Source: Rhodopirellula baltica SH 1
Lineage (GTDB): Bacteria > Planctomycetota > Planctomycetia > Pirellulales > Pirellulaceae
NCBI RefSeq assembly: GCF_000196115.1
Contig: NC_005027.1
Span: 5,452,001-5,516,000 of the forward strand
Direction: 5' to 3'
Length of the DNA: 64,000 nt
How positions within the stretch are numbered: position 1 is the stretch's first letter; every line of letters begins with the position of its first letter. Of the stretch, positions 17,461 to 25,831 are shown one piece after another. The notes below the pieces were generated by a model. That model had not been told where the DNA came from, ran no database searches, and was given only the letters and a program-made list of their open reading frames with translations. The translations under genes and the position numbers were made by a program.

Positions 17461-17844
17461 AGCGGAGCGGCGCGAGCCGCCCGGTGTGTCACCGGAGGGC
17501 TCGCGCCGAATGGCACTTACTTCACACCCCCTCAAGGAGGTTGTGAATTTTTACGTGCATCGCCAGTAACGCCTTGAGAACCCCGCCCGTGCAGCGGGAG
17601 GGGTCGGAAAGCGAGCGTTCAGCGAGATTTCCGGGGGAGGGCAATCCGCGCCGTTTTCCATGCTCGGCCCCCTCCCTCGCGTACGCCTGAACGGCGTCGC
17701 TCGACCTCCCCCCAAACTTCGTTTCGGGAGAGGTGCATCATACAGAACTCCGCTGAAACGCGACCTCGACAATCTGCACGACCTCCCCAGGGGCGAGGGT
17801 GAAGTTGTAAAGTAAGTGCCATTCGGCTCGCGCCCTTCCGCTAC
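17461..17844. repeat. Palindromic intergenic repeat split by an insertion
   Basis: Left part 17461-17507 starts AGCGGAGCGGCGCGAGCC; right part 17825-17844 ends GCGCCCTTCCGCTAC. Joined, with one copy of GGCTCGCGCC removed, they match the reverse complement of the intact repeat at 13129-13187, including the flanking C/TTTTT and GATCCCGAA words. The right arm has been interrupted by the 317-bp element annotated next. The remaining sequence between 17244 and 17460 shows no gene. Confidence 0.8.
17508..17824. mobile_element. MITE-like non-autonomous element with TIRs and 10-bp target duplication
   Basis: The 317-bp element is bounded by perfect 15-bp terminal inverted repeats: GAATGGCACTTACTT (17508-17522) and AAGTAAGTGCCATTC (17810-17824). 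The similarity extends to about 20 bp with two mismatches. It is flanked by the direct repeat GGCTCGCGCC (17498-17507 and 17825-17834), which is the target-site duplication. The interior is rich in C/G runs and short inverted repeats and has no transposase-like protein; frames within it are under 75 codons. A 9-11 bp duplication would fit several IS families, such as IS4-like, but the donor is not identifiable here. Confidence 0.85.
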
Positions 17845-17877
17845 CTTTTTGATCCCGAATGGTTTCTAAATCGGTGC

Positions 17878-18681
17878 TCAGGGGAGCTCACGTAGCCATA
17901 TTTCGCGGAATCGAATTGGGCTGCCTTCGGATTCCAAACACAAAAAGCCTTCGTCGGGCGAGCAACTGCGTCCTCCGGAGACTTCCACCCCATTGACCCA
18001 CAATCGAATCTCTCTATTGATCCCGCGAACGTAGTACTGATTCCATTCGCCGTGCGGATTCGTTGTCTCAGCCGATGGAAAACTGCGATGTCCATCGGGC
18101 GAAAGTGGTGGGAATGGCTGCATCGATGACTTCCCGACGGCAAAGATGTCACCGTGACTGGTGAACCAAGTGGGTGGCTTGCCGGTTTTTTCGGTGTACA
18201 TGCGGCCATAGTCGAGGTCCAGCATTTGGACTTCGATTCCCGTGTTGGGAAGTCGATTGGGCGGTAGGTCTTTCAGTGCTGACATGGGCACCCAAGCAAA
18301 AACGCCCGAGTTGCCGGCCGGTTTGAGATGCTTCCACTGGATGACCAGTTCAAAGTTTTTGACTTCGAAGTTCGTGCGCGTCACACCGATGGGCTGGCCG
18401 CTGCCGAGAGCCTCGGTGCCTTCCCAGGTCAGTGTTTGATCGTCGCCGTTGACTCGTACGAAATCATCTCCATCCAATTGCCGCCAACCCGGCGCATTGG
18501 TGTCAAAGATTTTTACCGAGACATTGCTTGTCTGCTCCGCCGGTTCATCCGCTTCCGCGATGGATTCGAATCCAACGTTGAGCAGACAACATCCGGCGAA
18601 CACCAGTGACATCAACGCGGATGACGTGGAGTTTCGTTGAAGAAACGGGAAAGCGTTAAAAAAATCTGTAACGAGCCGCAT
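17878..18681 (-). CDS. Exported DUF1080 (3-keto-disaccharide hydrolase-like) protein
   Basis: A 267-residue secreted protein. A hydrophobic segment after a short N-region (SALMSLVFAGCCLLNVGFESIAEA) acts as a signal. The rest is a concanavalin-like beta-sandwich of the DUF1080 family: WEGTEALGSGQPIGVTRTNF, FELVIQWKHLKPAGNSGVF, PNTGIEVQMLD, GEWNQYYV and INREIRLWVNGVEVSGG. Family members include 3-keto-glycoside hydrolases and carbohydrate-binding proteins in planctomycetes, where the family is highly expanded. CCLL is not a well-placed lipobox. Upstream 425 bp up to the SulP gene hold its promoter. Confidence 0.82.
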   Translation of the reverse strand: MRLVTDFFNAFPFLQRNSTSSALMSLVFAGCCLLNVGFESIAEADEPAEQTSNVSVKIFDTNAPGWRQLDGDDFVRVNGDDQTLTWEGTEALGSGQPIGVTRTNFEVKNFELVIQWKHLKPAGNSGVFAWVPMSALKDLPPNRLPNTGIEVQMLDLDYGRMYTEKTGKPPTWFTSHGDIFAVGKSSMQPFPPLSPDGHRSFPSAETTNPHGEWNQYYVRGINREIRLWVNGVEVSGGRSCSPDEGFLCLESEGSPIRFREIWLRELP

Positions 18682-19106
18682 GATCGAAATCTGTGGATTT
18701 GGTGGGACAAACGGGGCGGGTACCGGGGCGAACAGTCACCACGGATGAACTTAAAGTCAGTGTGAGGCGCGTTAGTTTGCGTCACGACTTCTGGTGAGTC
18801 GATGATTGAGGATTGTGGCATCGACCGAAGGCGGGCTGGGCCAAGTGAATTCGCGTTGACCCATGGTAGGACAGGATTATAGTCCGGCTTTCACGCAGGA
18901 ATGAACGGAATGACCTGCGTCGCTTCTTGGGTTTCAACACCCGCCCGCGATACCTCGATGGTAAGTCGATCGGGTTTTTGCTGATGCCCCGAATCTTCAT
19001 TCGGTCGTGCTTATGTCTCACGGTGGCCTACGTTTGAGGAAGCTCCCTTTCTAATGACCTAGCAGAGCCAGCGACTGAATCGTGAGTCGCGGCTTCGGAA
19101 ACAAAC
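18682..19106. other. Divergent intergenic region, no gene seen
   Basis: The 425-bp gap separates the DUF1080 gene (minus) from the SulP gene (plus). It contains GGGCGGGTACCGGGGCGAAC near 18714, sharing CCGGGGCGAA with the repeat remnants at 1841 and 61323. No RNA gene, long hairpin or credible small protein was seen; both promoters must be here. Confidence 0.4.
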
Positions 19107-20927
19107 ATGCTGAACTTTTTTCGTCAACAAACCAGTTCGTTCAAGAACGACCTTCTCTCTGGCCTAACCGTTGCGTTGGCCCTCGTACCAGAAGCGATCG
19201 CCTTCGCCTTTGTTGCTGGCGTGTCACCTCTGATCGGTTTGTACTCGGCTTTCTTTCTTGGGTTGATTACTGCGGTTGTCGGTGGCCGTCCCGGGATGAT
19301 CTCAGGTGCGACCGGAGCCATGGCTGTGGTCGTGGTTGCCTTGGTCGCCGATCATGGCGTCGAGTACTTGTTCCCGACCGTGATCTTGTGTGGCGTGTTG
19401 CAAATCATCATCGGTTTGCTGCGTTTAGGAAAACTGATCCGAATGGTGCCGCACCCGGTGATGCTGGGATTTGTCAACGGACTGGCAATCGTCATTGGTA
19501 TGGCGCAGCTGGGCAGTTTTAAAACTCTGTCTGAATCGGGAACCTTGGTTTACCTGAACGGTTTGCCATTGTTTGCAATGTTGGCATTGGTCGGTTTGAC
19601 GATGGCGATCATTTGGTTGCTGCCCAAAGTCACAACGGCGGTTCCCGCTTCGTTGGCAGCGATTCTGAGTATCACCTTGATCGCCGTGGCGGTGAATCAA
19701 TCGCAACAAAACGAGTCGGGCGACAATTTGGTAGCGACCGTCGGTGACATGTTGCGAACCAACACAATCGCGGCTGAAACCAAAGCCGCCAACGAAGCCA
19801 TTGCCGCCGAAGAAGCCGAAGCCGCCCTGCACGCCGGGCAATTCAATCCTGTTAGCTCGGGCGATGGATCCACCACATTGATCAGTGCCGTTGTCGCGCA
19901 AGACGGACCATCGATCAAAGATTCCTTCGCATCGGCGACTGACACGCCTGACATTGAAATGCCACCGGCCGATCCCGCTGCGGAAGACACGGCGGGTTCA
20001 GAATCGGGCATCAGCGGCGGATTGCCGATGCCGTTCTGGATGGAATTCGAAATGGTCCCATTTAATTTGGCCACGCTGAAAATCATCTTCCCCTTCGCAA
20101 TCGTTCTGTGTGGCGTGGGATTGATCGAATCCTTGATGACGTTGTCGCTGATCGACGAGATCACTGAAACTCGTGGACAAGGAAACCGCGAATGCATCGG
20201 ACAAGGCACTGCCAACTTGGTGTGTGGTTTGTTTGGCGGCATGGGTGGCTGTGCCATGATCGGTCAATCTCTGATCAACGTGAACTCGGGCGGTCGCGGT
20301 CGACTTTCGGGAATCACCGCCGCAATCTGCTTGCTGTTGTTCGTGTTGTTCTTGGCACCTTGGATTGAACAAATTCCAATGGCGGCTTTGGTCGGCGTCA
20401 TGTTCATGGTGGTGATCGGAACGTTCGAATGGGCGTCGCTGAAGATGCTTCGTCGCATGCCTCGCAGTGACATGTTTGTGATGATCTTGGTGGCTGGATA
20501 CACCGTGTTCATGCACGACTTGGCATCCGCTGTGATCTTGGGTGTGATCGTCTCGGCTTTGGTCTTCGCTTGGCAACACGCCACGCACATCGGTGCCGAT
20601 GTCAAAATCAACGAATTTGGCAGCAAAATCTATCAACTGCACGGCCCGCTGTTCTTCGCATCGGTGTCGTCGTTCAAAGAGATGTTCAACGTTGCCGAAG
20701 ATCCCGACGACGTGGTGATCGACTTTTACTACAGCCGCGTCTACGACCAATCGGGTCTGGAAGCCATCAATGGACTGGCCGAGAAATACCAAGCCGCCGG
20801 CAAGCGTTTGCACCTGACTCACCTCAGCCAAGAATGTCGCTCGCTGTTGAATCAGGCGGGTGATTTGGTTGAAGTCAACGTTTCCGAAGACCCGCACTAT
20901 CACGTGGCGACCGACCGCTTGGCGTGA
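19107..20927 (+). CDS. SulP-family anion transporter with STAS domain
   Basis: A 606-residue inner-membrane transporter of the SulP/SLC26 type, moving sulfate, bicarbonate or other anions. The first membrane half starts at [19 protein letters not shown] and includes [20 protein letters not shown] and [16 protein letters not shown]. The second half resumes near residue 325 ([20 protein letters not shown]) and includes [21 protein letters not shown]-terminal STAS domain lies near 510-600. Oddly, an Ala/Glu/Asp-rich, presumably soluble stretch of over 100 residues (about 200-310) interrupts the membrane part. Sulfatases upstream release sulfate, but the true substrate is unknown. ATG 19107 matches the usual family start. 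Confidence 0.9.
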   Translation: MLNFFRQQTSSFKNDLLSGLTVALALVPEAIAFAFVAGVSPLIGLYSAFFLGLITAVVGGRPGMISGATGAMAVVVVALVADHGVEYLFPTVILCGVLQIIIGLLRLGKLIRMVPHPVMLGFVNGLAIVIGMAQLGSFKTLSESGTLVYLNGLPLFAMLALVGLTMAIIWLLPKVTTAVPASLAAILSITLIAVAVNQSQQNESGDNLVATVGDMLRTNTIAAETKAANEAIAAEEAEAALHAGQFNPVSSGDGSTTLISAVVAQDGPSIKDSFASATDTPDIEMPPADPAAEDTAGSESGISGGLPMPFWMEFEMVPFNLATLKIIFPFAIVLCGVGLIESLMTLSLIDEITETRGQGNRECIGQGTANLVCGLFGGMGGCAMIGQSLINVNSGGRGRLSGITAAICLLLFVLFLAPWIEQIPMAALVGVMFMVVIGTFEWASLKMLRRMPRSDMFVMILVAGYTVFMHDLASAVILGVIVSALVFAWQHATHIGADVKINEFGSKIYQLHGPLFFASVSSFKEMFNVAEDPDDVVIDFYYSRVYDQSGLEAINGLAEKYQAAGKRLHLTHLSQECRSLLNQAGDLVEVNVSEDPHYHVATDRLA

Positions 20928-21136
20928 AACGGACGACGTGAAACCGTTGCCGTCAAAGGCAGCAAAATTCGCATGACCGGTCCAGTTCGATTCGTCCTGG
21001 ACCCGGTTCCCTTCCGATAGAAATCCTGCGGAGCCGAGCCACCTGCTGGTTCGCTTCGGTTCATGGATAGGCTCGCTCGCGAAAATCACTTCGTGAGTCT
21101 CAGTCGACATCAGAATTCGGTGAAGGGATTGGCGGA
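20928..21136. other. Intergenic region with an imperfect hairpin
   Basis: ACCGGTCCAG (20976-20985) can pair with CTGGACCCGGT (20997-21007) with one bulge. It may terminate the SulP transcript, but there is no T-tract. Nothing else was seen in these 209 bp. Confidence 0.3.
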
Positions 21137-22159
21137 ATGAAGGTGCACGCAGCGATTCGTTGCCAACTCTTGGCTCTCGTGGCGACGACGTTGGGACTGC
21201 TCAGTTCCACCGGTTGCCACGTGCTGAGTCCTGCACACATTCCAGCTCGCCCGCAATACATCGCTCCCGAGTTGCTCAACGATTCAAGCAGCCAGGTTGA
21301 GTTTGGCGAGCCCCACAAGGTGCTCGATACTGCGGGATGGATCTGGGGCATCCCAGACAAAATCTTGTTGTGGGACCATCGGGTCGACAATCACCAGATC
21401 ACTGCCCCGACCGTTGAGACGGTTGCCAGCTACTTGGATGAGAACAACCTGCCGCACGTGAAGGTGCGTGTGAACCAATACGCACCGCTGCAAGACTTTC
21501 ACCGATTGCGGCAGAACAAAACGGTCGCGTGGCCATATCGTTACACCTTGGGGCTGTTGTCCGTCGGAGGCGAAACGATTCTGCCAGGTCGCTTCTTCGG
21601 TGGCGACCACTTCAACCCGTACACGCAAACGGTTCACCTCTACAGCGATGTTCCCGCGATCGCATTGCATGAACTGGCTCATGCTAAGGACTTCACGCGT
21701 CGTCGCTATCAAGGCACGTACGCGCTGGCGTACATGTTCTTTCCAACTTGGCACGAAACGATCGCATCGCGTGACGTGATGGCTCATCTCTACGATCGTC
21801 ACGATCGAGCCGGGATCATCGAAGCTAATCGCATTCAGTATCCTGCCTACGGAACCTATGTGGCGGGCACGGCCAGCTGGTTCATCCCTGGGGGCGGGAC
21901 GGCGTTGTACTACGGGTGTGTGATCGCAGGTCACGCCAACGGACGCATGCTCTCTCGCGATGTGGATCAGCATTTGGCCGATTACCATCAAATGTTCCGT
22001 AGCCAACCGGTTCCGCATCAATCCGTTCCGGCAATCTCTCAGCCAGACATGTCGGTCCCTGTTCCCGAGCCGCAACCGATGTGGGACGAGTCGCAATTGA
22101 ACCCACCTCGGGTCAGCCAAGCGGCCAGCAACGAATCGCCCGCGTCAAACATGCACTGA
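21137..22159 (+). CDS. Putative lipoprotein with an HExxH (HELAH) metallopeptidase-like motif
   Basis: A 340-residue protein of no named family that I recognise. Residues 1-27 form a lipoprotein signal with lipobox LLSSTGC, so Cys27 is the likely lipidated residue. H178-E179-L-A-H182 (in AIALHELAHAKDF) is a zincin-type HExxH motif, and WHETIASRDV, about 30 residues later, may provide a third ligand. LYYGCVIAGHANG forms a hydrophobic segment near 255-270. The C-terminal ~60 residues are rich in Pro, Gln and Ser and likely disordered. It is flanked by the SulP gene and an esterase on the same strand. Peptidase activity is inference from the motif alone. Confidence 0.7.
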   Translation: MKVHAAIRCQLLALVATTLGLLSSTGCHVLSPAHIPARPQYIAPELLNDSSSQVEFGEPHKVLDTAGWIWGIPDKILLWDHRVDNHQITAPTVETVASYLDENNLPHVKVRVNQYAPLQDFHRLRQNKTVAWPYRYTLGLLSVGGETILPGRFFGGDHFNPYTQTVHLYSDVPAIALHELAHAKDFTRRRYQGTYALAYMFFPTWHETIASRDVMAHLYDRHDRAGIIEANRIQYPAYGTYVAGTASWFIPGGGTALYYGCVIAGHANGRMLSRDVDQHLADYHQMFRSQPVPHQSVPAISQPDMSVPVPEPQPMWDESQLNPPRVSQAASNESPASNMH

Positions 22160-22292
22160 CGCAGCGGCGGAACATCCTCGCGAATTTTGTCTCGAGAGGC
22201 AGACAGGCCCACTCACACTTTTCGCGTCGTGACGAGTTATGATTTCGTTTGTCACAACGAATCATCCCACCTTGTTCGCGAATGCCCTGCCC

Positions 22293-23198
22293 ATGAACAC
22301 TTCCTGGAAGTTTGCTCTTACGCTTGCCGTTTTCACTGCCACCTGGATGCCACTTTCCCCACCCGCTCATTCTGCGGAACCTGAAACGCTTCAACTTTGG
22401 ACCGACGAAGAACTCGGATCCACCCCAGCCGATGACACCGAAGTTTTGCACGATCGAGGCGAACGAAATGCCTGGGTCACGGACATCTTGCGTCCGACAT
22501 TGACGGTCTACCACGCTGACCCGGACAAGCATTCAGGAACGTCGATTGTGATTTGCCCCGGCGGTGGTTATGGCGGGCTGGCAATCGACAAAGAAGGCCA
22601 CGTGGTTGCCGAATGGTTTGCCGAACAAGGCGTGACGGCTGGCGTTTTGAAGTACCGATGTGGCGGTGGTGCTCACAAGCATCCGATTCCCATGGGCGAT
22701 GCTCGCCAAGCGGTGAAGTTGATGCGAGATCATGCTGACGAGTGGAAACTGAAAACGGACCAAGTCGGCATCATGGGTTTCTCCGCTGGCGGTCACCTAG
22801 CGTCCACCATCGCAACGGACCCGCAAACCGGAGTCAACTTTGCCGCGTTGATTTACCCGGTGATCTCGCTGGACAAAGCGGTCACGCACGGCGGTTCGAA
22901 GAAGAACCTGTTGGGTGAATCGCCCAGTGACGAATTGGTGCACCAAATGTCACGAGACGAACAAGTCACCTCATCAACATGCCCCACGTTCTTGGTTCAC
23001 GCTGGCGATGACAAGGCTGTTCCAGTCGAAAACAGCTTGCGTTACTACTCGGCGTGCATCAAACACGGCGTCCCAGCCGAAATGCATCTCTTTCCCACCG
23101 GCGGCCACGGCTTCGGCATGTTCCGCGGCGACCGCCCCGTCGACCAATGGACCAACCAACTCAAAGCTTGGCTGCAATTGAACGAGCTGTTGGACTGA
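22293..23198 (+). CDS. Secreted alpha/beta-hydrolase esterase (acetyl xylan esterase-like)
   Basis: A 301-residue exported serine esterase. Signal peptide residues 1-28 (SWKFALTLAVFTATWMPLSPPAHSA). VICPGGGYGGLA is the oxyanion-hole loop, GFSAGGHLAS contains the nucleophile Ser, HAGDDKAVPVENS the acid Asp, and GGHGFG the catalytic His. The order and spacing resemble BD-FAE/Axe-type esterases that deacetylate plant or algal polysaccharides. ATG 22293 is preferred over ATG 22239 because it directly precedes the signal peptide. It may work with the nearby sulfatases on algal glycans; this link is inference from genome type, not operon structure. Confidence 0.87.
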   Translation: MNTSWKFALTLAVFTATWMPLSPPAHSAEPETLQLWTDEELGSTPADDTEVLHDRGERNAWVTDILRPTLTVYHADPDKHSGTSIVICPGGGYGGLAIDKEGHVVAEWFAEQGVTAGVLKYRCGGGAHKHPIPMGDARQAVKLMRDHADEWKLKTDQVGIMGFSAGGHLASTIATDPQTGVNFAALIYPVISLDKAVTHGGSKKNLLGESPSDELVHQMSRDEQVTSSTCPTFLVHAGDDKAVPVENSLRYYSACIKHGVPAEMHLFPTGGHGFGMFRGDRPVDQWTNQLKAWLQLNELLD

Positions 23199-23235
23199 TC
23201 GCAACACATCGATGATAAAGTGTCGCCAGTCCAGG

Positions 23236-24630
23236 CTATGACCCAATTGCGGGGACCAATTCGGCAACCACGATCGGTGACACCGGCGGTTGCTGTATTC
23301 GGGTCGGGACATCAGGAATGAACGGAAGCACCACATTCACTGCGGCAATCACCAGGTACCTGGGCTTGTCGCCTGCCATCACACTGGTTGGATGCCTGCC
23401 TTGGAAGTTTAAATCGAAGACCCCGTCGTCACGGGTCTCTGTCGGGTGGTGGCGTATTGCGAGCAGACTTTGTTGTTCATCGATTTTAACGTATCCAAAC
23501 AAAAAAGAAGTCTCATTGTTTCGGTCATGTTGCAACCGCACCGAGTTCTCAGCGGCGAGCAGAATGGCGGGTGCGTTTGATCGTTCAATCAACTTCACAC
23601 CTGCTGGATGGACCACATAGAGCTCGTAGGCAACAGAAAAGCCGCCAGCATTGGGTTGCCTCAGGTTGACCAAAAAACTGCCTTCATCATTCATGAGATA
23701 AACGTAGTCACGCAGGTAGTGGCTCTGCGGCATTTGGGACAGCAATTCAGCCTGTGCTGCTGGACTTGCCTGACCTTCGGGGTTGGACAGTGCACACTTG
23801 AAAAAAGCCACCTTCAAAAGCGTGGTCTTTGGATCAAGGTCAGAGAGGACGATGATCGATTTCTTGTCAATCGCCGCACGAATCTGCAGGATCTCTCCAG
23901 GAACCTGAATGGACTCCGGCTTTCTCTTCAGATTGATATGTCGTCGGCGATCCAGAGGCGACATATCTATCAGAGTCGCCGCGTCGATGATTCGGACGGC
24001 CGAACCCGACTTGGATTGGTTTGAAAGAAAGACCACCTTGTGATCACCGATCCAAGTCAGCCCAAACAATTGTGGCAAGCCACTAGTACTGGTCACTGTG
24101 CTTTTGGTGTTTGATTCCCAAAGGATCTCAGTGGTTTCGCAGTGAGCGACGAAGAAAACGGAACTGTTGTCTTTGAGCCCGCGAACTGAAATGCCAATGA
24201 ACTTTCCGTCGGGGGAGAACTCGGCGTAGCATCCTCGCAACCTCAAGCCGTTGGCGAGCGGAATGACATTCAACGCGCTGGAACCATCAAACTGACCAAA
24301 GACCAAATGGACTTCTTCGTCTTGACCACTCACAACCGCACACCACTGCTGCTCATCGTTTGACAGGGCGATGTGCCGGATCGGTGCAACGCCTCGGCAG
24401 ACTTCTGTCCTCGTTCCGGTTTCCAGGTCCATCCGCTCGATGCTCCCGTCGTAATAGCCGAGCAAGCAAGTCGCGGAATGTTCGCAACCGGTGATGGCGG
24501 TCAGCGGACTCGGTTTCACATCGAAAGACTGGATCTTCTCAATGATTTTCTCCGGCTCATCGGCAATAACCGGAAAACAAACCAACACGGCTTGCACCAT
24601 CAAGAATCCCATCGTCTTCGCTCGATTCAT
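23236..24630 (-). CDS. Exported WD40/propeller-like protein of unknown function
   Basis: A 464-residue protein with a signal peptide (MGFLMVQAVLVCFPVIADEP). Weak propeller-like blades can be read: GYYDGSIERMDLETGTR, HIALSNDEQQWCAVVSG and AEFSPDGKFIGISVRG. Later parts contain FLFGYVKIDEQQSLLAIRHH and FDLNFQGRHPTSVMAGDKPRYLV. No catalytic motif is evident. The start at 24630 is chosen because it gives the signal peptide; a start at 24714 adds 28 non-signal residues. It runs convergent with the esterase gene (38 bp between stops). No clear family assignment is possible. Confidence 0.7.
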   Translation of the reverse strand: MNRAKTMGFLMVQAVLVCFPVIADEPEKIIEKIQSFDVKPSPLTAITGCEHSATCLLGYYDGSIERMDLETGTRTEVCRGVAPIRHIALSNDEQQWCAVVSGQDEEVHLVFGQFDGSSALNVIPLANGLRLRGCYAEFSPDGKFIGISVRGLKDNSSVFFVAHCETTEILWESNTKSTVTSTSGLPQLFGLTWIGDHKVVFLSNQSKSGSAVRIIDAATLIDMSPLDRRRHINLKRKPESIQVPGEILQIRAAIDKKSIIVLSDLDPKTTLLKVAFFKCALSNPEGQASPAAQAELLSQMPQSHYLRDYVYLMNDEGSFLVNLRQPNAGGFSVAYELYVVHPAGVKLIERSNAPAILLAAENSVRLQHDRNNETSFLFGYVKIDEQQSLLAIRHHPTETRDDGVFDLNFQGRHPTSVMAGDKPRYLVIAAVNVVLPFIPDVPTRIQQPPVSPIVVAELVPAIGS

Positions 24631-24993
24631 TGTGTACCCACCTGGTTTGAAACACCGGACCCCAAGACTCCGTCCAATCCGAAAAAGAAGAACGGTAAGG
24701 ATAAGGCATGCCACGGGTGCGAAGCAAATTTCTCAGATTTGAATACCCCGAGTCATTCGGGTCCTTAAAGCCTTGGAAAGGATCTGCGGAAAGCGCTCCT
24801 CCCAACGGAAGTCGTCGCGAGTTCATTTCACCACTCACGAGTGCATTCGATATTGGCCAATTTGTATGTTGCAACGCGTTTTGGCGAACACATTTCCCAA
24901 AACATAAACGGTGATCATACTTCTTAACCAGTGTCGGTACTGGATGATTACTCAGCGGTTGCTTGATTTTGTTGGGTTGGCTTCACTGCCGAA
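24631..24993. other. Intergenic region, no gene seen
   Basis: This 363-bp gap lies between two minus-strand genes. Frames on either strand are short and without family pattern. No terminator-like hairpin follows the PEP-CTERM gene within the first 100 bp. It presumably holds the promoter of the gene starting at 24630. Confidence 0.4.
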
Positions 24994-25779
24994 TTAACTG
25001 ATCGCTGGATTCTTTCGCCGGCGACATCTTCTCAGCAGACTCGCAGCCGAAACGAGAGTAATTACAGCTAGACTGGAAGGTTCAGGCACTGCCGATACGG
25101 ACGCTTGTCCACTGAGAAAGGAAGAAAGAAATAGAGTTGTATCCTGGTCGCTCACCAAGTCGATCGCGAAGCTGGCTGAGTTACTGATTGATGTGATACC
25201 CCCATCAGGGTCACTCAACTCGTGTTCGAGAAAGACCACGTTTTCGGCGTCGCTATAGGTGATGTCCAAATCACCAAAAATGATTGATATGGTTTCAGGA
25301 TCGGACCAGCGACTAGACTCAAGATACAGTTGGTAGTTCACCGAAAAGTTGATCGTGACATCCGCTCCGGTTCTATTGTCGAGCAATATGCCGACAGTTG
25401 AGAATGCGAACGGTTCACTCGTCCCAGGACCGTTCAATTCAATTTCAATCGAATTGTCGATCTGAATGGTGTCGGCGACGCCGAGTGAGTTGGGGTTGCT
25501 CCCTCCATTTGCTGATGCAAATGCTGAAGTCACGACGCTACCAAAACCAAAGTCATCAGATTGATCATACGGTTCGCTCATTATGTCTAGCCCGGTTGTT
25601 GATACCGGATTGCCGCCGCTGTCGACCACACCGTCAATCCTAATGGAGGCATGAATCATCCCCGAGGAGGTGACCAGAGCAGCATGCGATTGTTGCGATG
25701 CGACAAGAACCGTCAGGATGACGAACGTTCTCGGAGCCATTGGTATCAATCGAGTCACAGCAAATTGTTGGTTGATCAT
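24994..25779 (-). CDS. PEP-CTERM sorting-signal protein
   Basis: A 261-residue exported protein (248 if ATG 25740 is used). The signal is APRTFVILTVLVASQQSHA. The C-terminus has the full PEP-CTERM tripartite tail: VPEP, a hydrophobic span (SSLAVITLVSAASLL) and a basic end (RRCRRRK). Exosortase recognises such tails and processes proteins for the cell surface or matrix. The middle is a beta-rich, Ser/Asp-rich region with no catalytic motif. No exosortase gene is in the window. The gene begins 52 bp after the giant surface-protein gene, so they may share a transcript. A longer frame starting at 25872 would overlap that gene and is rejected. Confidence 0.82.
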   Translation of the reverse strand: MINQQFAVTRLIPMAPRTFVILTVLVASQQSHAALVTSSGMIHASIRIDGVVDSGGNPVSTTGLDIMSEPYDQSDDFGFGSVVTSAFASANGGSNPNSLGVADTIQIDNSIEIELNGPGTSEPFAFSTVGILLDNRTGADVTINFSVNYQLYLESSRWSDPETISIIFGDLDITYSDAENVVFLEHELSDPDGGITSISNSASFAIDLVSDQDTTLFLSSFLSGQASVSAVPEPSSLAVITLVSAASLLRRCRRRKNPAIS

Positions 25780-25831
25780 CTTGAAGCAGGTCAATGGGAG
25801 GGAAGCTTTGAGCGTCGTTGGAGGAATGTCG

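Noticed and set aside
17551..17822. Small minus-strand open frames inside the MITE-like element
   Set aside because: They are under 75 codons, Arg/Pro-rich, and arise from high GC content; no transposase motif is present.
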